64,000 nt of DNA, taken from positions 212,863-276,862 of the forward strand of contig JAEEZY010000029.1 in NCBI GenBank assembly GCA_016292015.1, in the 5' to 3' direction. The position numbers were made by a program, and so were the translations under genes. This stretch comes from Bacteroidales bacterium (GTDB taxonomy: Bacteria > Bacteroidota > Bacteroidia > Bacteroidales > P3). Positions 1-8,968 of this stretch are shown piece by piece (position 1 is the first letter of the stretch; each line of letters begins with the position of its first letter). The notes under the pieces were generated by a model. It did no database searches and had not been told where the DNA came from. It saw nothing but the letters and a program-made list of their open reading frames with translations.

Positions 1-2
1 AC

Positions 3-1274
<1,272 letters not shown>

Positions 1275-1277
<3 letters not shown>

Positions 1278-1306
1278 TGAGCTGGTGATTAGTGATTAGT
1301 GATTGG
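1275..1306. repeat. 7-nt period tract (GTGATTA units)
   Basis: Three nearly identical heptamers GTGATTA, GTGATTA, GTGATTG follow each other directly after the transporter stop codon, preceded by a related TTAGTGA. Similar words in the opposite sense (CTAATCA, CTCATCA) lie just upstream of polA. Confidence 0.6.
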
Positions 1307-1362
1307 ACAAGTGTATTGTATTGGGTGAATTTGGGCTGTTTTGTCTTGAAATATAGTTTGTT

Positions 1363-2496
1363 ATGAAGCGTTGTCTTTTATTCCTCATTTTCCTTGCGAT
1401 ATTTGGTTACGGGTGGGGACAGGGTGCCGAATATGTCAAGGAGATTGTCTGTCGCCTTTCGGCCGACGACATGAAGGGTCGTGGCTACTCTCAGGGAGGC
1501 GATAGCCTTGCGGCAGACTTTATCGCCTCTGAGTTGAAACGGCATGGGGCGAAACCCTATGGCGACTCCTATCTGCAGCACTACCCGCTGGATGTTTTCA
1601 CCATCGACGGCGTTTGCCGCCTTAAGGTTGACGGCAAGGAGCTGCGTCCCTACGACCAGTTCAAGTTGAAGCCGATGCGTACTTTGACGAAAGAGTGGCT
1701 TGAGAAGGCCCGTTGGCGTACCGAGAAAGACGGCATCTGGTATATTGGGGTGGAGAAGCTGGGGATGTCGGTGCCGCTCACCCCGTTCGACGATATGAAG
1801 GCGCCCTACGTGGTGGAAGTGCTCGACTCGGTCGGCACCAAGCCCCCCAAGAAGATAAAAGCCGACCTGACCGTCACCCCACGCATGGGGTATATGTCGC
1901 AGAACGTCTGTGGCTATATCCCGGGCGAGACGGACACTATGGTGGTGTTCACCGCCCATTACGACCATCTGGGCATGATGGGCGACAAAGTGTGCTTTCA
2001 TGGCGCCCACGACAACGCCAGCGGAGTGGCTACGGTGTTGGACATCGCCCGAAGGTATGGTTTAAGTAAACTGCACTATACGCTGGTTTTCTGTTTTTTC
2101 AGTGGCGAGGAAGCTGGGTTGCTTGGTTCGTCGTATATGGCGCAGCACCCTTTGTTCGACCTGAAGAAGGTGCGGCTGCTGGTGAACCTCGACCTGCTTT
2201 GTGGCGGCTCGGAAGGCTTCATGGTGGTGAACGGGAAGGCAGAGAACACCACGCCTTTTGTCAACCGGATGAAAGCCCGCAACGAGGAGCTCCATCTGCT
2301 GCCTGAGATAAAGCTGCGCGACAACGCAGCCAACAGCGACCATTGGTGGTTCTCGAAAGAGTGCCCCGCCATATTTATCTACACGTTAGGAGGACGTTAC
2401 GGCGACTACCACAGCCCTTACGACACCTGCGACAAATGCGGCATCGAAGATAACTTCGAGAAAGTGCTGCAAGTGATCCTCGCCACGATGGAGTAG
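1363..2496 (+). CDS. M28-family zinc aminopeptidase, secreted
   Basis: Exported metallopeptidase of family M28, expected to remove N-terminal residues from peptides in the periplasm. Residues 1-20 form a signal peptide ending near GWGQ. The two-zinc site is complete: H199 in TAHYDHLG, D217 in HDNASG, the Glu pair 249/250 in SGEEAG, D277 in VNLDLL, and a final His in YHSPYDT near the C-terminus. The length of 377 aa is normal for single-domain bacterial members. It has no close operon partner: the transporter upstream ends 85 nt away and the next gene has its own promoter box. Confidence 0.88.
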   Translation: MKRCLLFLIFLAIFGYGWGQGAEYVKEIVCRLSADDMKGRGYSQGGDSLAADFIASELKRHGAKPYGDSYLQHYPLDVFTIDGVCRLKVDGKELRPYDQFKLKPMRTLTKEWLEKARWRTEKDGIWYIGVEKLGMSVPLTPFDDMKAPYVVEVLDSVGTKPPKKIKADLTVTPRMGYMSQNVCGYIPGETDTMVVFTAHYDHLGMMGDKVCFHGAHDNASGVATVLDIARRYGLSKLHYTLVFCFFSGEEAGLLGSSYMAQHPLFDLKKVRLLVNLDLLCGGSEGFMVVNGKAENTTPFVNRMKARNEELHLLPEIKLRDNAANSDHWWFSKECPAIFIYTLGGRYGDYHSPYDTCDKCGIEDNFEKVLQVILATME

Positions 2497-2516
2497 GGGA
2501 GTTTTGGAAAAAATTG

Positions 2517-2524
2517 TATCTTTG
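2517..2524 (+). promoter_or_regulatory. TAnnTTTG promoter box for the zeta-toxin module
   Basis: TATCTTTG, a perfect Bacteroidota -7 box, lies 26 nt upstream of the ATG of the 59-aa partner gene. No clear TTTG -33 element is seen at the usual distance. Confidence 0.6.
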
Positions 2525-2550
2525 CAGATTGAAATAAATACATAGACAAT

Positions 2551-2730
2551 ATGTCCGAAAAAGAATTGAACTCATACCGGCTTACCTCGATGGAGGAACC
2601 TACCGACGAGATGCTTGCAGCCATCATGAAGGAGGCGGCAGCGGATGCCGCCAAGCGATGGGAAGAGGCAGAAAAGAGGTTCTTCGAACAGCTGAGAGTT
2701 ATGGTGCAACAAAGTGTGTCGGCAGTATGA
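2551..2730 (+). CDS. 59-aa partner of the zeta-toxin-like kinase (candidate antitoxin)
   Basis: Small, strongly charged and probably helical protein that starts MSEKELNSYR and has an Ala/Glu/Lys-rich middle (AAIMKEAAADAAKRWEEAEK). Its stop overlaps the start of the kinase gene in an ATGA junction, so the two are translationally coupled, and the promoter box lies just upstream. Position and size fit an antitoxin or regulator of the kinase, but I do not recognise an epsilon-type fold and nothing in the sequence proves neutralisation. In this phylum such small genes are commonly found ahead of zeta-like P-loop proteins. Confidence 0.65.
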   Translation: MSEKELNSYRLTSMEEPTDEMLAAIMKEAAADAAKRWEEAEKRFFEQLRVMVQQSVSAV

Positions 2731-3317
2731 CAGATCATCGGCCAGTACTTATAATCATTGCCGGCCCCAATGGTTCTGGCAAGACCACAGTCACCTCGAA
2801 AATCCTGAAACATGAGTGGCTGGAGGATTCGGTTTATATCAATCCCGACCAAGTGGCGCAGGATATGTTTGGAGATTGGAATTCGCCCGAAGCTGTGCGT
2901 CAGGCTGCTGTTTATTGTGCAGAATGGAGAGAACGATGCCTTGCCGAACATAAGAGCATGATTTTCGAGAGTGTGTTGTCGGCTCCTGATAAGGTGGATT
3001 TTGTTGAGCGGGCAATGGCTGCAGGGTTCTTCGTGAGGATGTTTTTCGTCTGCACTGCATCGCCCATCATCAATGCTTCGCGAATAGCAAAGCGAGTTAT
3101 AGAAGGCGGACATGATGTGCCTATAGCAAAAATTGTTTCTCGGTACAACAAGTCAATAGCCAATTGCGCAAGGCTGTCCCGTGTTGTTGATCGCACATAT
3201 ATCTACGACAACTCTGTTGACAACCAAGATGCCCGGATTCTTTTCCGCTTCATCGATGGAAAGGTTGCCAAACGATATATTGAAGACATACCTCAGTGGT
3301 CACAGGCGTTGTTGTAG
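2727..3317 (+). CDS. Zeta-toxin-like P-loop kinase
   Basis: P-loop NTPase of the zeta toxin / UDP-GlcNAc kinase type. Classical zeta toxins phosphorylate UDP-N-acetylglucosamine and poison cell-wall synthesis; chromosomal relatives of this short form are not all shown to be toxic. The Walker A motif GPNGSGKTT is at residues 13-21, followed by YINPDQVAQDMFGDWN, which matches the zeta 'NPD' substrate-binding region, and a later FESVLS stretch. I start the gene at the ATG of 2727, which overlaps the preceding stop codon and places the P-loop at the usual distance from the N-terminus; a longer in-frame extension to 2658 would run through the partner gene. The protein is 196 aa. Confidence 0.8.
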   Translation: MTDHRPVLIIIAGPNGSGKTTVTSKILKHEWLEDSVYINPDQVAQDMFGDWNSPEAVRQAAVYCAEWRERCLAEHKSMIFESVLSAPDKVDFVERAMAAGFFVRMFFVCTASPIINASRIAKRVIEGGHDVPIAKIVSRYNKSIANCARLSRVVDRTYIYDNSVDNQDARILFRFIDGKVAKRYIEDIPQWSQALL

Positions 3318-3460
3318 TAAAATACTGACTGAATTATTAATAAAACTCACGACCTAACGGCGAAATAATAAAGACATATTGAGCTTGAAGTAAACGTTTT
3401 TGAGAAACTCATCTTACTTGTAAACCTGATGTGCCGGCAGAATAAAACGGCATTCTTACT

Positions 3461-4132
3461 ATGAAAAAATTAGTTGTTTTTTTGTCGATTTGTTTGTTTT
3501 CTTGGAATCTGTATTCGCAGGTCTATAGCACAAATTTCCGCACCTTCGACACAAACGGACCTATGGGCGAATGCCTTTTTGATACGGTAGAACATGGTGA
3601 AATAATGATTCAGAACGTTGTGATAATTGATAAGACTAAATCAGAATTGCGAGAAAAGGCCATTAGATTTTTTGAAGAGATTGATAATCTTGATATGTAC
3701 GATGTTAGTGCAAGGGAGAAAAATATGGAATCTTATGTGAAATATGACGTGAATATTTCTTCTGGCCGTATGCGGGATAATGCTGGTTTTGTTTCATGGG
3801 AGAGAGATGTTAGTACTGTTAGATGCCATGTTACAGTAGAGTTCAAGGATGGTAGATACAGATATATTGTCAATCCTTATGAAACGAATCGTATGACAAT
3901 ACGTGGAGAGGCGAAATCGGATGGCCGTCCCAATGAGATACATTGGCAAAGGGTCAACAGTTTGACCAAAGAGCGTGCAAAATATAAGGTCGGCAAGAAG
4001 AAATATGAAGAATATACGGCTCAAATAAACTTCGAGAACGAGTGTTATCGAGCTGAATATAATGCTGTTCGGGAATTTGTAAGACGTCTGTCATCCTATT
4101 ATGAAACGACTGACAAGGAGGCGGATTTCTGA
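3461..4132 (+). CDS. Secreted DUF4468-like protein
   Basis: Exported protein of unknown function. Residues 1-19 are a signal peptide (MKKLVVFLSICLFSWNLYSQ). The middle (DKTKSELREKAIRFFEE, later a strand-rich block ending FKDGRYRYIVNPY) resembles DUF4468, a TBP-like fold common in Bacteroidota exported proteins. The C-terminal third is charged and lacks recognisable motifs. Codon use looks more AT-rich than the flanking peptidase. It stands alone, with 143 nt of non-coding sequence upstream, and is followed by a large gene-free interval. Confidence 0.6.
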   Translation: MKKLVVFLSICLFSWNLYSQVYSTNFRTFDTNGPMGECLFDTVEHGEIMIQNVVIIDKTKSELREKAIRFFEEIDNLDMYDVSAREKNMESYVKYDVNISSGRMRDNAGFVSWERDVSTVRCHVTVEFKDGRYRYIVNPYETNRMTIRGEAKSDGRPNEIHWQRVNSLTKERAKYKVGKKKYEEYTAQINFENECYRAEYNAVREFVRRLSSYYETTDKEADF

Positions 4133-4173
4133 TTTACGTAAATCCTGAAGGAGGCTATCGAGCATTCGTTTGC

Positions 4174-4239
4174 TTATCACTTACCTATCATTAAGCTATC
4201 ATCTAACTCCCATCTAACTCCTATTAAACTCCCACCAAC
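4174..4239. repeat. 11-nt period array, 6 units
   Basis: Six units without any indel: TTATCACTTAC, CTATCATTAAG, CTATCATCTAA, CTCCCATCTAA, CTCCTATTAAA, CTCCCACCAAC. The units drift by substitution while the spacing stays exactly 11. The CTAACTCCCA core is the reverse complement of the TTGGGAGTTAG units near 39.4 kb. Confidence 0.75.
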
Positions 4240-4510
4240 CTACGTGCTCCCAAATTACAATTACTGACTTCAAATTGGGGGTTAAGGTGCCCGTTTGGCA
4301 TCTTGGTGGCTTCCAAATTGGGCCTTTGGTGGAAAAATGACATCATAATGCCTTCCATTTAGGAAGGGTTTTTATGCTGAAATGGGGGTTGAGGTACTCA
4401 TTTTTGACCTTTATAAGTGTTAAAAATGGCTGCTTTTTGTCGGATAATGTCCTTGTGTGGCTGGTGGTTTATGTTGTAACTTATTGATTATGAAATTATT
4501 TTTAATGATT

Positions 4511-4661
4511 TGTGACAGTTGACAGTTGTGACAGTTGTTTTTTGAGGTATCCCAATTTCTCTTATATTTAATATATGTTATTAATAATTAATTATTTATA
4601 TAGTATTATAAGGGATTTTGGGTATACTGATTTTTAACTGTCACAACTGTCAACTGTCACA
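4511..4661. repeat. Inverted-repeat hairpin element A (word TGACA)
   Basis: A perfect 26-nt inverted repeat (4511-4536 with 4636-4661) encloses 99 nt of AT-rich DNA. Each arm contains the word TGACA (or TGTCA) three times and the left arm ends CAGTT. The core has a second, imperfect inverted repeat (TATCCCAATTTCTCTTATA against TATAAGGGATTTTGGGTATA), so nearly the whole 151 nt can fold. Its centre shares TATTAATAATTAATTA with elements B and D. Confidence 0.85.
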
Positions 4662-4740
4662 GGAACTGTAGAGTTCATCTTCCTATTGGAATATCATGCT
4701 ATTGATATTTAGCCTTTTAGGGAAATATGATAAAGTCGGT

Positions 4741-4888
4741 TCTTCCAATTCCAGTTCTTCCAGATTAATTTTGAGGTATTCCAACCTTCTTATATTCTAT
4801 ATATATATTATTAATAATTAATTAGTTATAATAATATAAGAGGAAATTGGCATGCGTTTTTTTTATTGGAAGAACTGGAATTGGAAGA
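4741..4888. repeat. Inverted-repeat hairpin element B (word TTCCA)
   Basis: A perfect 22-nt inverted repeat (4741-4762 with 4867-4888) made of the word TTCCA three times, around an AT-rich core. The core repeats element A almost base for base over TTTTGAGGTATyCCAA...TTATATT...TATTATTAATAATTAATTA. It is only 79 nt from element A and in the same orientation, yet the arms differ. Confidence 0.85.
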
Positions 4889-5054
4889 TTTTGTTTTTGC
4901 CATCCTTTGTCGTTCTTCTCTACGAGGCCTTAAAGCGTTTGAGGATAGCCCTGAACCATCGTCTTCATCTTCTTGATATGGTGATTCGGCTCATAATTAG
5001 TGGCTGAACTGGATAAAAAACGAGCGAGTTGAGCCGTATTTTGAAAAAATATAC

Positions 5055-5062
5055 TAATTTTG
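5055..5062 (+). promoter_or_regulatory. Probable promoter box for the Fic gene
   Basis: TAATTTTG fits TAnnTTTG and lies 25 nt before the Fic start codon. Confidence 0.45.
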
Positions 5063-5087
5063 CACCGTATTTGATTTTGTGTAGGCT

Positions 5088-6119
5088 ATGGTAAAATTGT
5101 CAATACTACGTTTTTTACAGTATCATCCTCAGTCATCTCGAAAGGATATTTCCGATGGCATTGAGTTCTCAGGAAGCGATGCGACGTTGAAACGGGTGAT
5201 TTCGGCTCTGGTGTCAGAGGATAAAATTGTGGTGAGTGGTCAAGGTAAGGCCACCCGTTATAGTTTGACGAATGGTTGTCGTTTGTCGTTGCCGATAGAT
5301 GTGGATGCATATTTTGCACAAGATCAGGATGCGAGGCAGATACAATCTGGTTATAACTTTGATCTTGTCAGCGAGATACTTCCGTCTGTTTCTCTTTTCG
5401 ATGAAGATGAAATGCGACAGTTGGAGTCCACTCATGAGCGGTTTTTGTTGAATGTGAGCGATCTTTCGCCGGCCATGTATAGGAAGGAAATGGAACGCTT
5501 GGGTGTGGACCTTAGCTGGAAGTCGTCGCAGATAGAGGGCAACACTTATTCTCTTTTGGAGACGGAGCGTCTGCTGAGGGAAAGCAAGACTGCCAGCGGA
5601 AAAACACAGGAGGAGGCGATAATGTTGCTTAACCATAAAAATACGCTTAGGTTTCTTCTGGACAACAATGACTATTTGAGGGAACTGTCATTAAGGCGGG
5701 TTGAGGATATACAGTCGATGCTTGTTGAGGGTTTAGAGACGGAGAACGGGCTGCGACATCGTCGTGTGGGTATAACTGGAACAAACTATCACCCTCTTGA
5801 CAATGAGTTCCAGATTCGAGAAGCCATAGAGGGTATGTGTACACTTATAAACTCGCGGACAAATGTCTTTGAGAAGGCGTTGCTTGCGTTGTTACTGATA
5901 AGCTATATACAACCTTTTGCTGACGGCAACAAACGTACGTCTAGGTTGGTGAGTAACGGAATCTTGATGGCTTACGGATATTGTCCGCTATCATACCGCA
6001 CAGTTGACTCGATTGACTATAAGAAAGCCATGCTTGTATTTTACGAGCAAAACAATATTGTTCCGTTTAAGAAGATTTTTATCTCTCAATGCCAGTTTGC
6101 TGTTGGAGAGTATTTCTAA
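5088..6119 (+). CDS. Fic-family protein with N-terminal winged helix; catalytic His replaced by Gln
   Basis: Fic domain protein; active Fic enzymes transfer AMP or other phosphate groups to target proteins. Residues 1-65 look like a winged helix-turn-helix (SRKDISDGIEFSGSDATLKR, then a GQGKATRYSL wing). An N-terminal inhibitory motif SSQIEG sits at residues 146-151. The Fic core motif reads IQPFADGNKRTSRL: Gln275 stands where HxFx(D/E)GN(G/K)R has its catalytic histidine (codon caa at 5910), while the rest of the loop is intact. It may be a natural variant of a Bacteroidota subfamily or an inactive, regulatory Fic. An 11-nt repeat array begins on its stop codon. 343 aa is a normal length for HTH-Fic proteins. 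Confidence 0.85.
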   Translation: MVKLSILRFLQYHPQSSRKDISDGIEFSGSDATLKRVISALVSEDKIVVSGQGKATRYSLTNGCRLSLPIDVDAYFAQDQDARQIQSGYNFDLVSEILPSVSLFDEDEMRQLESTHERFLLNVSDLSPAMYRKEMERLGVDLSWKSSQIEGNTYSLLETERLLRESKTASGKTQEEAIMLLNHKNTLRFLLDNNDYLRELSLRRVEDIQSMLVEGLETENGLRHRRVGITGTNYHPLDNEFQIREAIEGMCTLINSRTNVFEKALLALLLISYIQPFADGNKRTSRLVSNGILMAYGYCPLSYRTVDSIDYKKAMLVFYEQNNIVPFKKIFISQCQFAVGEYF

Positions 6120-6170
6120 ACTCTACCTCCGCACAAGCTCCGCATTACCTCCGCATAAACTCCCTCTCTA
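6116..6170. repeat. 11-nt period array, 5 units, overlapping the Fic stop codon
   Basis: Units CTAAACTCTAC, CTCCGCACAAG, CTCCGCATTAC, CTCCGCATAAA, CTCCCTCTCTA, spaced exactly 11 nt. The first unit contains the TAA stop of the Fic gene. Confidence 0.7.
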
Positions 6171-6269
6171 TTGGCTTGAGAGGAGCGGGTGGATGGGCAG
6201 GTTTTCAGGGCATTAACTAATTGTTGATAAAATCAGGGGCGGGGTTGCTCTTGTTTCGGATATTATTAG

Positions 6270-6277
6270 TATATTTG
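6270..6277 (+). promoter_or_regulatory. gyrA promoter box
   Basis: TATATTTG, 65 nt before the gyrA ATG, with a TTG at 6251-6253 at a plausible -33 distance. Confidence 0.55.
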
Positions 6278-6342
6278 TACTTTATTTATAAAAAGAGCAT
6301 TTTGCTATCCTATTAGAAAACAAGAAATAACAGATAATAACG

Positions 6343-8931
6343 ATGGAATTCGAAAACGAAAAAATCACTAGGGTTGACATTGAGACCACGATGAAGACAG
6401 CGTATATCGACTACGCTATGTCGGTGATTGTCGCCCGTGCACTTCCGGATGTGCGTGACGGTTTGAAGCCGGTGCAGAGGCGCATCCTCTACTCGATGAA
6501 CGAGAACGGAATTTTCTACAACACGCCTACGAAGAAATGCGCCCGTATCGTGGGTGACACCATGGGTAAATACCACCCGCACGGTGACTCGTCCATCTAT
6601 GGCGCTCTTGTGCGTATGGCACAGCCTTGGGCGATGCGCTACACGCTGATCGTGGGTCAGGGTAACTTCGGCTCGATTGACGGTCACGGCGCGGCAGCCA
6701 TGCGTTACACGGAGGCGAAGCTGGAGCAGATATCGAACGAGATGCTGGCCGACATCGACGAGGAGACCGTCGATATGGTGCCGACCTACGACAACGAGGC
6801 TGTCGAGCCGACGGTGCTTCCCGCCAAGATACCCAACCTGCTGGTGAACGGCTCGAACGGCATCGCTGTGGGTATGGCCACCAATATGCCGACACACAAC
6901 CTCACCGAGGTGATGAACGGCTGCATAGCATACGTCGATAATCCCGAAATCACGGTCGAAGGGCTGATGGAGTATATCAAGGCGCCCGACTTCCCCGGCG
7001 GCGGCACGATCTACGGCTACAAGGGTGTGCAGGAGGCTTACAACACAGGTCGCGGCAGCATCATACTGCGTGCCGACACCGAGATTGAGGAAGATTCGAA
7101 GGGCCGTAACGTCATTGTGGCGAGCACGATACCTTACGGTGTGAACAAGGCCGAGATGATAAAGCGTCAGGCGCAGCTGGTGAAGGACGGCAAGATCGTG
7201 GGCATCTCGGACATACGCGACGAGAGCAGCAAGGACGGCATACGTGTGGTCTATGTGCTGAAGAACGACGTGGTGCCCAACGTGGTGCTGAACAAACTGT
7301 TCCAGCTCTCCGAGCTGCAGAGCTCGTTTGCGGTGAACAACATCGCCCTGGTGAAAGGCCGCCCGATGCTGCTCAACCTGAAAGACCTTATCAATAACTT
7401 TGTCGATCACCGCGAGGACGTGGTGACGAGACGCACCCGCTTCGAGATGGCCGAGGCCGAGAAGAGGGCGCACATACTGTCGGGACTTCTGCGCGCCATC
7501 GACATCATCGACGAGATCGTGGCGTTGATAAAAGCATCGAAGACTCCCGCCGAAGCCCGTCAGGGATTGATGGATAAATATCAGTTTAGCGAAGCTCAGG
7601 CCAACGCTATCGTCGATATGCGTCTGGCTCAGCTGACAGGCCTGAACCATCAGAAACTGCAGGAGGAATATGACGAGAAGCTGCGTTTCATCGAGCGTTG
7701 CAAGGAGATCCTGGGCGACCACAACGTGCTGATGCAGGTCATCAAAGAGGAATTCATCGCCATACGCGACAAATACGGCGACGAGCGCCGCACAGCCATC
7801 CGTCACGATGCCATCAACTTCCGCATCGAGGACACGATACCCGACGAGCAGGTGGTTATAACCATCTCGCACAAGGGATATGTGAAACGCACGCTGCTGA
7901 GCGAATACAGAACTCAGAGCCGCGGCGGCGTCGGTTCGAAAGGAAGTGCCGTACGCAGCGAGGACTTTGTGGAGCATATCTTCACCTGCACCAACCACAA
8001 CTACCTGCTGTTCTTCACCGAGAAGGGCCGCTGCTACTGGATGCGCGCCTTCGAGGTGCCCGAGGGCGAGAAGAACACCAAGGGCCGTCCGATACTGAAT
8101 TGCATAAACATAGAGCCGGACGACAAGATCAAGGCCTACGTGAACGTGGAGAGCCTGAGCGACACCGAGTATGTGGGCAACCACTACATCGTTATGTGCA
8201 CCAAGAACGGCATCGTGAAGAAGACCTCGCTTGAGGCTTACTCGCGTCCGCGTACCAACGGTATTATCGCTGTAGGCATCCGCGAGGGCGACGAGCTGGT
8301 GACGGCCCGCCTTACCGACGGCGCGAGTTACATCCTCATTGCCTCGAAGAAGGGCAAGGTGATGATTTGCCCCGAGAACGAGTTCCGCGTGATGGGACGT
8401 GGCGCAAGCGGAGTGAAGGGTATGAACCTCGACGGCGAGGACGACGGCGTGATCGACATGCTCTGTCTGCCGAGCGAGAACGAAGACCTCCTTGTGGTGA
8501 GCGACCACGGCTACGGCAAACGTTCGGCATTGGCCGACTACCGCGCCACGGTACACAGAGGCGGCAAGGGCGTAAAAGCCATGCAGGTGACCGAGAAGAC
8601 AGGTCCTCTGGCTGCCATAGTGAATGTCACCGACGAACACGACCTGATGATCATCAACAGAAGCGGCATCACAATCCGCATGAAGGTGGCCGACCTGCGA
8701 GTGCTGGGTCGCAACACCCAGGGCGTGAAGCTCATCGACCTCAAGGGCAAGGACTTCATCGCCTCGATAACGAAGGTGCCTTCGACGCCGGATGAGGACG
8801 AGGAGACCCCAGGGAATCTGGAAAATCCAGAAACCCTGGAGACACCAGAAACACCGGAAAATCCAGATTCTCACGAAACGCCCGAAACCCCGGAAAGCAA
8901 TAATCCGCAACCAGAAGATACTAAAGAGTAA
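6343..8931 (+). CDS. gyrA: DNA gyrase subunit A
   Basis: Breakage-reunion subunit of DNA gyrase, which introduces negative supercoils with GyrB. Hallmarks: the N-terminal YIDYAMSVIVARALPDVRDG, the quinolone-pocket helix HPHGDSSIYGALVRMAQ (E. coli Ser83 kept, Asp87 position is Gly), the catalytic-Tyr context AAMRYTEAKLEQ, and a C-terminal beta-pinwheel with degenerate GyrA-box-like turns (SRGGVGSKG, HRGGKGVKA). 862 aa is normal. The last 40 residues are an acidic tail of roughly ten E-T-P/E-N-P-type triplets encoded by a 9-nt repeat. The TPR protein follows after 37 nt and is probably co-transcribed. Confidence 0.97.
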   Translation: MEFENEKITRVDIETTMKTAYIDYAMSVIVARALPDVRDGLKPVQRRILYSMNENGIFYNTPTKKCARIVGDTMGKYHPHGDSSIYGALVRMAQPWAMRYTLIVGQGNFGSIDGHGAAAMRYTEAKLEQISNEMLADIDEETVDMVPTYDNEAVEPTVLPAKIPNLLVNGSNGIAVGMATNMPTHNLTEVMNGCIAYVDNPEITVEGLMEYIKAPDFPGGGTIYGYKGVQEAYNTGRGSIILRADTEIEEDSKGRNVIVASTIPYGVNKAEMIKRQAQLVKDGKIVGISDIRDESSKDGIRVVYVLKNDVVPNVVLNKLFQLSELQSSFAVNNIALVKGRPMLLNLKDLINNFVDHREDVVTRRTRFEMAEAEKRAHILSGLLRAIDIIDEIVALIKASKTPAEARQGLMDKYQFSEAQANAIVDMRLAQLTGLNHQKLQEEYDEKLRFIERCKEILGDHNVLMQVIKEEFIAIRDKYGDERRTAIRHDAINFRIEDTIPDEQVVITISHKGYVKRTLLSEYRTQSRGGVGSKGSAVRSEDFVEHIFTCTNHNYLLFFTEKGRCYWMRAFEVPEGEKNTKGRPILNCINIEPDDKIKAYVNVESLSDTEYVGNHYIVMCTKNGIVKKTSLEAYSRPRTNGIIAVGIREGDELVTARLTDGASYILIASKKGKVMICPENEFRVMGRGASGVKGMNLDGEDDGVIDMLCLPSENEDLLVVSDHGYGKRSALADYRATVHRGGKGVKAMQVTEKTGPLAAIVNVTDEHDLMIINRSGITIRMKVADLRVLGRNTQGVKLIDLKGKDFIASITKVPSTPDEDEETPGNLENPETLETPETPENPDSHETPETPESNNPQPEDTKE
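8803..8913 (+). repeat. In-frame 9-nt repeat encoding the GyrA tail
   Basis: About twelve 9-nt units of the type GAAACACCG or GAAAATCCA, each encoding E-T-P, E-N-P or a variant. The period is kept through the end of the gene without indels. Confidence 0.7.
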
Positions 8932-8968
8932 AACAAAATAAATCTGTTAACCCATAAATTTGAAAGAT

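Larger units (their letters stand above)
4133..5087. other. 0.95-kb gene-free interval holding an 11-nt array and two hairpin elements
   Basis: No credible coding region. It contains, left to right: an 11-nt-period array (4174-4239), a G/T-rich stretch with recurring 'aaattggg' words (about 4260-4330), hairpin elements A (4511-4661) and B (4741-4888), and an unremarkable stretch to a possible promoter near 5055. Composition is much more AT-rich than the core genes. Confidence 0.7.

Noticed and set aside
2658..2726. Longer N-terminus for the zeta-like kinase
   Set aside because: The extension would read through the 59-aa gene in another frame; the ATGA overlap and the P-loop position support 2727.
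4511..4888. Ordinary MITEs or insertion-sequence remnants for elements A and B
   Set aside because: No target-site duplications flank the arms, the ends differ between copies while the layout is fixed, and there is no transposase in the window. Not fully excluded, since diverged MITEs can lose duplications.
6583..6603. Quinolone-resistance mutation in GyrA (Gly at the E. coli Asp87 position)
   Set aside because: The clade may naturally carry Gly here and Ser83 is intact; resistance cannot be called without comparing susceptible relatives.
6313..8910. 865-codon open frame antisense to gyrA
   Set aside because: Shadow of gyrA codon bias: the protein is His/Val/Leu-rich without known motifs, and the plus strand encodes an unmistakable GyrA over the same bases.
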